Shown in pieces: positions 1 to 6,551 of a stretch of DNA of 11,812 nucleotides (its first letter is position 1; every line of letters starts with the position of its first letter). Source of the stretch: Fimbriimonadaceae bacterium (GTDB taxonomy: Bacteria; Armatimonadota; Fimbriimonadia; Fimbriimonadales; Fimbriimonadaceae); NCBI GenBank assembly GCA_947447315.1, contig CANFJD010000060.1, forward strand, positions 1 to 11,812, given 5' to 3'. The position numbers and the translations under genes are program-made. Below the pieces are notes generated by a model. That model was not told the origin of the DNA. It saw only the letters and a program-made list of their open reading frames with translations, and made no database searches.

Positions 1-346
1 CGGTAGCATTCAGTTCATTGGGGAGGATCAGATTGGTCATACGCCAAAAGACGAATCGATATCGCTGGTCCTGGGGCGGGCATTCGACGTGGTTTCAACG
101 CGGAAGCGAACCAATTTCCGCCGGATAAATGATCGAGCATTTTCCGAATCATTCGAAATTGAGGTCCGTAACCGAAAGGATGCGCCGGAAGTTGTCCACG
201 TGATTGAGCGTCATTACGGTGACTGGAAGGTGACCGACAAGAGTCAAGAGTTTCTAAAGTTGGATAGTGACACGATGGACTTCACCGTGAACTTGAAGGC
301 AAACGAAGTGAAGAAAGTCGTCTACACGGTCGAAACTCGCTGGTAA
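1..346 (+). CDS. DUF4139 domain protein, C-terminal fragment (5' end outside window)
   Basis: The reading frame is open from base 2 to the TAA at 344-346, giving about 114 visible codons; the start lies upstream of the window. The visible part begins FIGEDQIGHTPKDE and continues through LGRAFDVVSTRK, an ExEIEVRN-like strand, a HYGDWKVT segment and a final KKVVYTVETRW. This order (GEDxIxHTPK, GxAFDVV, RKxTxF, EIEVRN, ERxYGDW, YTVxxRW) is the characteristic end of DUF4139 proteins, which form beta-rich, probably exported proteins of unknown biochemical role. A shorter reading from the GTG at 89 would cut through the conserved domain, so I take this as an internal fragment. The gene ends about 25 bases before a strong stem-loop, so it is probably the last gene of its transcript and separate from the transporter that follows. 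Confidence 0.85.
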   Translation, partial: GSIQFIGEDQIGHTPKDESISLVLGRAFDVVSTRKRTNFRRINDRAFSESFEIEVRNRKDAPEVVHVIERHYGDWKVTDKSQEFLKLDSDTMDFTVNLKANEVKKVVYTVETRW

Positions 347-372
347 ACCGCAAGTTACCGCGGGGTTATGTT

Positions 373-402
373 AAGAGTCGGCTAAGTAATATGCCGACTC
401 TT
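373..402 (+). terminator. Stem-loop, probable terminator after the DUF4139 gene
   Basis: A perfect 10-base inverted repeat, AAGAGTCGGC (373-382) and GCCGACTCTT (393-402), flanks a 10-base AT-rich loop. It sits 26 bases after the stop codon of the DUF4139 gene and about 75 bases before the next start. The T run on the plus strand is short (401-403), so it is not a textbook intrinsic terminator. Position and stem strength still make termination or 3'-end protection the best reading. I see no convincing promoter boxes or riboswitch fold between it and the transporter lipoprotein start. Confidence 0.6.
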
Positions 403-476
403 TCCATTGGTCGGATAAGTCGTGGAACACTGCTCCGGCGGGATCGTGAATCGAATATCCTTGCCTTGGTTTGCAG

Positions 477-1394
477 ATGCGAAGAATCCTTTCACTTGTC
501 ACCCTCGCGCTGGTTGGGATCGTTTCCCTATCTGGCTGCTCTTCCGGATCTGGCGGCAATGCCAAGTCGGGTGAGACCGCCAACGCCAAGCCAGCGACGC
601 TGCGGATTGCCCTCGTTCCATCGGATGACACCGAACAAATGATGGCTGGTTTCGAGCCATTACGGGCATACCTAGAAAAAACATTGGGAATGCCGGTGGA
701 GGTTCGGAAAGTCACGAACTACGGAGCGGTGATTGAAGCGATGCGAAAAGATCGGGTTGATGTGGCCTGGTATGGTCCAACCGCATATGTTTTAGCCGAG
801 AAAGAAGCAAATGCGGAAGCGTTCATGGTGTCCGTTGATAAAAAGGGCATCACAACGTATCAGTCGTATCTCCTAGTACCGGGATCGTCTCCCGCAAAGT
901 CAATCAAAGATCTGGCAGGCAAGGAAGTTGCCTTGGTGGAAGCCGCGTCGACCAGTGGCGGGTTGATTCCCTCCTACATGATCCTGAAGGAAACGGGTGA
1001 ACAGGCAACAAAGTTCTGCCACATCAACTACGTCGGCAATCACGACGCGGTAGTAAATGTGGTGAAAAACGGCTCCGTAGCGGCCGGGGCAACCAATAAT
1101 CTAACCGTCGATCGGATGGTGGAGCAAGGAAAAGTGAAAACATCGGACTTTCGGATATTGCAAAAGTCCGATCCAATTCCTGGTTCCCCTCTAGCCTGGC
1201 GTAAATCCTTAGATCCATCTCTTAAGGAGAAAATCGCATCGGCAATCATGAGTTCCCCCAAGGCCTTGGGCACCTATAGCATCGCTGGATTTGGAGAAAT
1301 CGCCAGCTTTCAACGGACAACCCCGGCAAGCTACCAAATCATCAGAGATTTGGTTGAAAAGCTTGCACTGAAGCGGGAGGATTTGCTTAAATAG
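477..1394 (+). CDS. phnD: Phosphonate/phosphite-type ABC transporter, periplasmic substrate-binding lipoprotein (PhnD family)
   Basis: This is the binding component of an importer for phosphonates, phosphite or related small oxyanions, anchored by lipid outside the inner membrane. From the ATG at 477 the product is 305 residues. The N-terminus is MRRILSLVTLALVGIVSLSGC: two arginines, a hydrophobic stretch and a lipobox (LSGC) with the acylated cysteine at residue 21. A Ser/Gly linker follows. The mature part reads LRIALVPSDD at the start, DVAWYGPTAY near residue 95-105, and EAASTSGGLIPS near 156-167. It then has a GNHDAVV segment near 187-193; the STSG and HD motifs form the ligand pocket in PhnD/PtxB-type proteins. 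A TTG at 471 would add two residues. No good Shine-Dalgarno sequence is visible for either start. The gene heads a four-gene transporter operon, ending 8 bases before the ATPase gene. The exact ligand cannot be told from sequence. Confidence 0.9.
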   Translation: MRRILSLVTLALVGIVSLSGCSSGSGGNAKSGETANAKPATLRIALVPSDDTEQMMAGFEPLRAYLEKTLGMPVEVRKVTNYGAVIEAMRKDRVDVAWYGPTAYVLAEKEANAEAFMVSVDKKGITTYQSYLLVPGSSPAKSIKDLAGKEVALVEAASTSGGLIPSYMILKETGEQATKFCHINYVGNHDAVVNVVKNGSVAAGATNNLTVDRMVEQGKVKTSDFRILQKSDPIPGSPLAWRKSLDPSLKEKIASAIMSSPKALGTYSIAGFGEIASFQRTTPASYQIIRDLVEKLALKREDLLK

Positions 1395-1402
1395 CTGAAT
1401 CC

Positions 1403-2131
1403 TTGATCGAATTGAGATCGGTCAGTAAGGAATTTCCGGGCGGTCGTAAGGCCCTGGACGATGTTTCGCTAACATTCGCGGCCGGTACCGTTACGGCGAT
1501 TTTGGGGCCGAGTGGTGCGGGCAAATCTACCCTGCTCCGGTGCATTAACGGGCTGGAAACGCCGACAGCCGGGGGGATCACCGTAAACGGCATTGAAGTA
1601 TCCCCTCGCAAGTTACGGGAGATTCGCCGTGAGGTAGGCATGGTTTTTCAGCATTTCAACCTGGTACCGCGCCTAAATGCCCTCACAAATGTTCTCACGG
1701 GAAGCCTGTCAAGGGTTCCGATGCTGTTGAGTCTGTTTTATGCTTTCCCACGGGACGAAATCCGCCGAGCCGAACACCATTTGGCATCGGTGGGATTGGC
1801 CGAGCACGCATGGCAAAGGGTTGATCGCCTCAGCGGAGGTCAGCAACAACGGGTGGCTATCGCGAGGTGTCTCCTGCAGCAGCCCAAGGTGATTCTTGCC
1901 GATGAACCGGTAGCCAGCCTTGACCCCGAAACCAGTCGGGAAGTGATGCAAATTTTGGTGAGGGCGGCAACTGAGAATCAGATGGCACTGGTGGTGAATC
2001 TGCACCAAGTCGATATAGCGCTGGAGTTCTGCGATCGAATCGTGGGACTTCGGCACGGACAAGTTGTGATTGACGATCTCGCGGAGAATCTGACGTCAGA
2101 AAAATTGCAGTCACTTTACGGTCAATCATGA
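1403..2131 (+). CDS. phnC: Phosphonate-type ABC transporter ATP-binding protein (PhnC family)
   Basis: This is the cytoplasmic ATPase that powers the importer. All nucleotide-binding motifs are intact in the 242 residues: Walker A GPSGAGKST (35-43), Q-loop around VFQHFNLV (81-88), signature LSGGQQQR (143-150), Walker B VILADE (163-168), D-loop SLD (172-174) and H-loop His201 in NLHQVD. The segment NLVPRLNALTNVLTG matches the PhnC subgroup, and the length is close to the family norm. The start is taken as TTG at 1403. The frame is closed by a stop at 1388-1390, and the only codons in between (ATA GCT GAA TCC) offer no usual start. The beta-strand IELRSVSKEF also needs this N-terminus. No clear ribosome site precedes it, so translation is probably coupled to phnD, which ends 8 bases upstream. 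The stop overlaps the next ATG (ATGA). Confidence 0.92.
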   Translation: MIELRSVSKEFPGGRKALDDVSLTFAAGTVTAILGPSGAGKSTLLRCINGLETPTAGGITVNGIEVSPRKLREIRREVGMVFQHFNLVPRLNALTNVLTGSLSRVPMLLSLFYAFPRDEIRRAEHHLASVGLAEHAWQRVDRLSGGQQQRVAIARCLLQQPKVILADEPVASLDPETSREVMQILVRAATENQMALVVNLHQVDIALEFCDRIVGLRHGQVVIDDLAENLTSEKLQSLYGQS

Positions 2132-2916
2132 AATACGCTTGGCCGACCCCAAACGGGAGACTCCCGCGAACCGTAATCGGGTTGGGTTTTGGGACAATCT
2201 TGGCTCTTGGTGCGACGGCCGCAACCGCGGGCATGGAACCGGGACGGTTTCGGGATGCTGGCCCTCGTTTCGCGGAGTTAATTGGACATTTGGTAACCCC
2301 GCCCGACTGGCAGTTTTTCGGGTCATTAGGCGCAGGATTACTCGAAACGGTGGGAATGGCAATATTGGCCAGTTGCTTCGCGATCGTGGTGGCCATGCCC
2401 TTAGCAATCCTGATGGCTCGCAACACGACGCCAAGTCTCCTACTTGCCTACCCATTACGCGTGCTGACCGCCGTGATGCGCGCAATTCCCGATCTACTTT
2501 GGGCGCTGGCTTTTGTCGCCGCAGTCGGATTGGGACCGGTACCCGGGATTGCGGCCCTGATCGTGACAACAGTAGCGTATTTGGCGAAGTTTCACCAAGA
2601 GAGTTTGGATGTTGTCGCCCTCGGCCCGGTCGAAGGCATTAGCTCCGTTGGGGCGAATGGCTTAGCTCGTCGATGGTTCGGCATACTGCCCCAGGCCGTG
2701 CCAGATTTGGTGGGACAATGGGTTTATTCGCTGGATTCGAACGTCCGGGCAGCTACTATCTTGGGGATCGTCGGGGCTGGAGGAGTGGGGTTTGACCTCT
2801 CCAATGCGGTCAAGCTACAGCAGTACAATCGCTTGGGGCCACTCATTCTTTCGTTTTACGTGATAGTGACAATCCTCGATCGACTTTCGGATCGACTGCG
2901 TCGGAGGGTGACTTAA
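2128..2916 (+). CDS. phnE: Phosphonate-type ABC transporter permease 1 (PhnE family)
   Basis: This is an inner-membrane channel subunit of the importer, 262 residues long. Hydrophobic segments lie near residues 15-35 (a possible first helix), 67-95, 104-135, 138-152, 205-222 and 236-250. The cytoplasmic EAA-like coupling loop is EGISSVGANGLARRWFGILP (169-188), with the conserved Gly spaced as in PhnE and related MetI-type permeases. The typical C-terminal PhnE block follows: YSLDSNVRAATILGIVGAGG, then GF near the last helices. The ATG at 2128 overlaps the phnC stop by four bases (ATGA), so translation is coupled. The last codon overlaps the next permease's ATG by one base. The first permease keeps the GIGF-like motif as GVGF. 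Having two PhnE-type genes in tandem suggests the membrane channel is a heterodimer. Confidence 0.9.
   Translation: MKYAWPTPNGRLPRTVIGLGFGTILALGATAATAGMEPGRFRDAGPRFAELIGHLVTPPDWQFFGSLGAGLLETVGMAILASCFAIVVAMPLAILMARNTTPSLLLAYPLRVLTAVMRAIPDLLWALAFVAAVGLGPVPGIAALIVTTVAYLAKFHQESLDVVALGPVEGISSVGANGLARRWFGILPQAVPDLVGQWVYSLDSNVRAATILGIVGAGGVGFDLSNAVKLQQYNRLGPLILSFYVIVTILDRLSDRLRRRVT
2903..2907 (+). promoter_or_regulatory. Ribosome binding site of the second permease
   Basis: GGAGG lies 8 bases upstream of the ATG at 2916, inside the last codons of the first permease gene. It fixes the start of the second permease at the TAATG junction and is the clearest Shine-Dalgarno site in the transporter operon. 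Confidence 0.75.
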
Positions 2917-3692
2917 TGGAACGTGGAATACCACCGCGTCCGCGATCATGGCTCCCCCTATGGCTGTTCGGAATTCTGCTGCTTTGTGGGGCAATCATTT
3001 GGAAATTACAACTGACCCAGTTTAATGTCCAAGAAGCCGGTCAAGATTTCAGCGAGTACGTTTCGCGTTACAAGTCACCTTCGTTTCAGAACCTGCCCGA
3101 ATACTTGGGGTTAATGTTTCAGACAGTGGCGATCGCCCTGTGGGGGTCCTCCATAGCGTTGGTGGTGGCAATGAGTGGTTGCGTCTTGGCGGCCAGAAAC
3201 TTAAGCCCGCACCCGGCTGTATACCGAATCACCCGTGAGATTTTTAGCTTTCTGAGAGCCGTTCCCGATCTTGCATTTGCCGTGCTTTTTATCATGTCAT
3301 TCGGCATCGGACCGCAAGCGGGAGTATGCGCCATTTCCCTCCACGGGATTGGATTTCTTGGAAAATCGTTTGCGGAGAGCCTGGAGAGGGTTTCTCCCCA
3401 AACGTATCAAGGTTTGGAGAGCGTCGGTGCGCATCGATGGCAAACATTGGTGTACGCCGGTTTTCCATCCATTCAGCAGGATATTGTGGGGGCAACCCTT
3501 TACACCTTTGACCGCAACGTCAGGATGGCGGCGGTGCTTGGTATCGTCGGAGCCGGGGGAATTGGGGTTCCCCTGAAAGAAGCCGTTGACCTTTTCCGTT
3601 ACTCCGACGCTTTTGCGATCCTCATCGTCATCCTGGGGACACTATTGGCGACTGAATTCATGAGCGATTCCATTCGCCGCCGCCTAGCTTAG
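2916..3692 (+). CDS. phnE: Phosphonate-type ABC transporter permease 2 (PhnE family)
   Basis: This is the second inner-membrane subunit of the importer, 258 residues. A positively charged N-terminus (RGIPPRPRSW) precedes helix 1 (about 12-29), then a periplasmic stretch containing DFSEYVSRY and further helices near 67-92, 108-130, 133-149, 202-218 and 231-247. The coupling loop is LESVGAHRWQTLVYAGFPSI (167-186). The C-terminal signature TFDRNVRMAAVLGIVGAGGI, followed by GVPL, is the same block seen in the first permease (YSLDSNVRAATILGIVGAGG, then GF), so both belong to one family but have diverged well apart. The start is supported by the GGAGG at 2903-2907. The gene closes the operon, and its TAG (3690-3692) overlaps the stop codon of the convergent GH35 gene, leaving no space for a terminator. 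Confidence 0.9.
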   Translation: MERGIPPRPRSWLPLWLFGILLLCGAIIWKLQLTQFNVQEAGQDFSEYVSRYKSPSFQNLPEYLGLMFQTVAIALWGSSIALVVAMSGCVLAARNLSPHPAVYRITREIFSFLRAVPDLAFAVLFIMSFGIGPQAGVCAISLHGIGFLGKSFAESLERVSPQTYQGLESVGAHRWQTLVYAGFPSIQQDIVGATLYTFDRNVRMAAVLGIVGAGGIGVPLKEAVDLFRYSDAFAILIVILGTLLATEFMSDSIRRRLA

Positions 3693-5800
3693 AGCGGCAC
3701 GATCTCGGCGTAGCGCCCCCCGATACGAGTGGGGAGATGTTTGCTCATTGGCTGTCCATTTTCTTCCCAGCGGAGGTTCTTTGGTTCGTGGTCCAGATTG
3801 ATGATGCATGCATAGCGGTGACCATCCGCGGATTTCATCGTTGTCGTCCACGTGCCGCCGGAATCATCGTGGGAATTGATCGCAGGTTTGGCACCGAGAC
3901 GTTCTATCACACGACCGAACAGGGAAAGATGAGCGGGAATTCCGCCCGTAATGGCAGTGCACTGACCGGATCCGAACGTGCGTTCGAAACCGACGGCGTG
4001 GCCAGAGTCGGAGGTATGAAGAAAGACCCCGGAAGTGTTAGCGAACGGCACGGCTCGATAGCTACGAACTTCGGGCTCGTCTTTGGCCCAAGATGACGCA
4101 GTGAACGAAAGATGATAATCGCCATCCGCGCGTACGGCTTCCAGCGGAGCCACTTCAAGGGCATCAGCCAAGACGTGGCATTCGTTTCCTACTTCGTCAT
4201 GGAGAGGAAAATCGCCGTAGATGAAGAGCTTGCCGCCATTCTTCACAAAATCCACCAATTTCGACTGCGTTGTACGCGCCAAGTAACGCGGCACCGCAAT
4301 TACGAGGACCCTCTGTCGGTCAAGAGGCTGATTCTCCACGTCAACTGCGGGATAGCGGAAACCCAAACGCAATAGGGTTCGGGTGATGGACTCAAGATGC
4401 TCCCGGGAGGCTTCGAGAGCTTCGTTAATGTCCTTTATCCGGCCGGGGTAATTGAAGTCAGTTTTGTACGCGTCGGGGAAAAATCCGAGAGCAAGGTTGT
4501 CATGTTCCTCTTCCGCCGTTGCCAGGTGCTGGGCCAGCTTCCGCATATCATGAGTGACCGATCGTAGACCCTCGAAGTGGGTGCCGATCTTGCCTTCGGG
4601 ATCAATGGGGGCGGCGAATCCGTGACGTTCGCCGGTAAATGCAACTCGATCGTTTCCGTCACCGACTAAGTGGCGCAACATCGGGTTTCGACCGCCGGCC
4701 AAGAGGTAGTAGTTGATCAAGCGGTTGCCTTGTGCGATGCTTAACAGGACTTTCATGCGAGCGGATGCTGCCGATTGCCAGGCAGCTCCCGTTTCGCCGT
4801 AGTCGCCCGAGCCCACCTCAAATTCCAGCGCGGTTAGTGGTTGTTCCAGCCGCATGCTAGCCCGCATAAAGGCGTTGATTCGATACAGATCGCCGGCATT
4901 GTCACGGGTCAGTTCGCCAAGGTAGTGGTCCGAACCGGGTACGTAACCATCGGATTGGGTGTAGGCGCGAAACAACTGGGAGATGCCGACCGGAAATGTG
5001 GTGCCCTTTCCGCCGCCGCTTCCGTGAATGTTGACCAGGAATGGCACCGATTTCACGCCCGCGTCTTCGGCATACTTCCTCAGTTCTGCGATGTACCGTC
5101 GAATTCGGTCGCGGTAATAGTCACCCAAATCCCGGTGGATGGCCCCGGCAGTCACTTCGGTTGGCAGCGATGGATTTGAGATCGGAGGCTTTCCGTTTCG
5201 GGCGAGCCATTCGACAAAATCGGCTTTCACCCACTCGGTGAGGTCTGGCTCGTTGTGGACCCAACTGAGCATTCCCACCTCGTTATCCAGCTGAACGGCG
5301 ATTATCGGTCCTTTCTGTGTAATCAGTCGCTCCGCGAGTAGCGGCATGATGGCGGCATACCAACGTTGGACCGCGGCCAGGAACTCCGGGGCTAGGTAAT
5401 CCAGGGTCTTCGATCTACTCGGCTTCCCTTCCCAATTGGTGGGCCGCAAATGGGGATACTTCCTCGCCACCCAGTAAGGAATGCCTTCGTTCTTCATTTC
5501 GGCCATGATGAACGGACCGGGACGGGCGACAAACCACAACCCGTGGTGATGGCATAGATCAATAAAGGCCGCGACATCGTTTTCCGGACGAAATCGACCG
5601 GTAACGTCCATTTCATCCTCGACTTCCTGGTGTACGAGCCAAGGAATATAGCTGGCGATGGCATTACAACCACAATCCTTGGCCCTAAGGATCCGGTCTT
5701 CCCACTTGCTTCTAGCTAATCGAAAATAGTGGATCTCGCCGGCGAATATAAGCTCCGGGTGTCCGTTGATGACTATCTGGCGATTTGTAATCTCAATCAT
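3689..5800 (-). CDS. Glycoside hydrolase family 35, beta-galactosidase-like
   Basis: The predicted reaction is retaining hydrolysis of terminal beta-galactosides. The 703-residue product begins with the GH35 hallmark: AGEIHYFRLARSKWEDRILRAKDCG at about 20-44 matches the family's GxxHYFR ... W ... L..AK..G pattern. SYIPWLVHQ (50-58) and VARPGPFIMAE (91-101) follow. The likely acid/base is Glu174 in VQLDNEVG. The likely nucleophile is Glu326 (or 328) in TALEFEVGSG. Residues about 480-560 resemble the glutamine-amidotransferase-like middle domain of large beta-galactosidases (VLVIAVPRYLA, NGGKLFIYGDFP). The C-terminal 100 residues look like beta-sandwich. No signal peptide or membrane segment is seen, so it should be cytoplasmic and act on imported oligosaccharides. 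The ATG abuts the TAA of the DUF2071 gene directly, with GTGGAG 6 bases upstream. It is the last gene of the minus-strand run. Family is fairly sure; substrate is not. Confidence 0.88.
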   Translation of the reverse strand: MIEITNRQIVINGHPELIFAGEIHYFRLARSKWEDRILRAKDCGCNAIASYIPWLVHQEVEDEMDVTGRFRPENDVAAFIDLCHHHGLWFVARPGPFIMAEMKNEGIPYWVARKYPHLRPTNWEGKPSRSKTLDYLAPEFLAAVQRWYAAIMPLLAERLITQKGPIIAVQLDNEVGMLSWVHNEPDLTEWVKADFVEWLARNGKPPISNPSLPTEVTAGAIHRDLGDYYRDRIRRYIAELRKYAEDAGVKSVPFLVNIHGSGGGKGTTFPVGISQLFRAYTQSDGYVPGSDHYLGELTRDNAGDLYRINAFMRASMRLEQPLTALEFEVGSGDYGETGAAWQSAASARMKVLLSIAQGNRLINYYLLAGGRNPMLRHLVGDGNDRVAFTGERHGFAAPIDPEGKIGTHFEGLRSVTHDMRKLAQHLATAEEEHDNLALGFFPDAYKTDFNYPGRIKDINEALEASREHLESITRTLLRLGFRYPAVDVENQPLDRQRVLVIAVPRYLARTTQSKLVDFVKNGGKLFIYGDFPLHDEVGNECHVLADALEVAPLEAVRADGDYHLSFTASSWAKDEPEVRSYRAVPFANTSGVFLHTSDSGHAVGFERTFGSGQCTAITGGIPAHLSLFGRVIERLGAKPAINSHDDSGGTWTTTMKSADGHRYACIINLDHEPKNLRWEENGQPMSKHLPTRIGGRYAEIVPL

Positions 5801-6541
5801 TTAGATCTCCACGGGTTGATATGCAAAAACTTTTACGCCGGGGCTGTAGAGCGCATGGACGTAGTGATTGGCAAGGACGTTGGCTTGAGCGGACAGAGTT
5901 TCTTCAATGGAGAACGATGAAACGTCGTGCAAGAGATAGGGGCTGTGCCACACCTGACCCTGCATGAGTCTTTCCTTCCGAAGGGAATACAGCAGATATC
6001 GCTCAGTCAAGAAAAACTCCAGGCTTCCAGGTTCGGCCATCGCGCGCACCTCGCCAATGCGGGCGGAAATTTTGGTCATGGCGCCTGCGCCGTGGCGTAC
6101 TGAACTTGAGTCGTAAGTTTCTCCCCTCAATCGAGTTTCCATCCGAGCCGCGAAGTAAGGAAGACCGTACCAGTGCCGCGCAATCGCGCACGCGATGCGA
6201 TTGCTCGCTTCGAGCGAGAAGAACCACACTCCCGGGTCTTCGCCCTCCAGATGGAAATAAGTGCGTAGGTTTGTCTCGGAGAAGTTGCTAAGGCTCGGAA
6301 CCGTGAATGCGCCTACCGGACAAACGTTCCTCATCAGAAAAGGCACGACAGCGAGCCAAGCCCATTCGCGACCACTGTCATCGGGATAGGTGTCTACGGT
6401 TAACCGCGCCGGGAGGACAGATTGTATAACCGCGGGCTCCACCGGCGTGTGCAGGAAGAGAAGGTCGCGCCACGACTGGCGCATCACTGGTACTTCATCC
6501 GGACGTTCTCGCGGCAGCTCGTATGCCGATATCGGAAGCAC
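5801..6541 (-). CDS. DUF2071 (YqjF-like) protein of unknown function
   Basis: The conserved domain starts at VMRQSWRDLLFLHTPVEPA and continues with VLPARLTVDTYPDDSGREWAW, LAVVPFLM, the family's most typical block FSETNLRTYFHLEGEDPGVW and FFSLEASNRIACAIARHWYGLPYF. This is the DUF2071/YqjF pattern, related in fold to acetoacetate decarboxylase; no reaction is established that I can assign. The frame is open up to an ATG at 6622, but that start would overlap carB by 71 bases. I prefer the GTG at 6541: AGGTG (6551-6547) lies immediately after the carB stop with a 5-base spacer, giving 246 residues and no overlap. ATG at 6574 or at 6484 (directly at MRQSW) are the alternatives. There is no signal peptide or membrane segment in the conserved part. 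It is tightly packed between carB and the GH35 gene and probably co-transcribed with both. Confidence 0.85.
   Translation of the reverse strand: MLPISAYELPRERPDEVPVMRQSWRDLLFLHTPVEPAVIQSVLPARLTVDTYPDDSGREWAWLAVVPFLMRNVCPVGAFTVPSLSNFSETNLRTYFHLEGEDPGVWFFSLEASNRIACAIARHWYGLPYFAARMETRLRGETYDSSSVRHGAGAMTKISARIGEVRAMAEPGSLEFFLTERYLLYSLRKERLMQGQVWHSPYLLHDVSSFSIEETLSAQANVLANHYVHALYSPGVKVFAYQPVEI
5807..5812 (-). promoter_or_regulatory. Ribosome binding site of the GH35 gene
   Basis: Read on the minus strand, GTGGAG lies 6 bases before the ATG at 5800, within the last codons of the DUF2071 gene. It supports the chosen GH35 start and indicates translational coupling across the abutting TAA-ATG junction. 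Confidence 0.65.
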
Positions 6542-6546
6542 TAGCG

Positions 6547-6551
6547 CACCT
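6547..6551 (-). promoter_or_regulatory. Ribosome binding site that decides the DUF2071 start
   Basis: Read on the minus strand, AGGTG directly follows the carB TAA (sharing its last A region) and is 5 bases from the GTG at 6541. Neither of the in-frame ATG codons upstream (6622, 6574) nor the one downstream (6484) has a comparable site, so this favours the GTG start. Confidence 0.5.

Noticed and set aside
403..476. Possible promoter or riboswitch upstream of phnD
   Set aside because: I could not find a -35/-10 pair with acceptable spacing or a conserved riboswitch core. The GAATAT at 452-457 alone is too weak to call.
1857..2426. Minus-strand open frame of 189 codons across the phnC-phnE junction
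   Set aside because: It is antisense to two intact transporter genes, and the composition of the translation is unlike a real protein.
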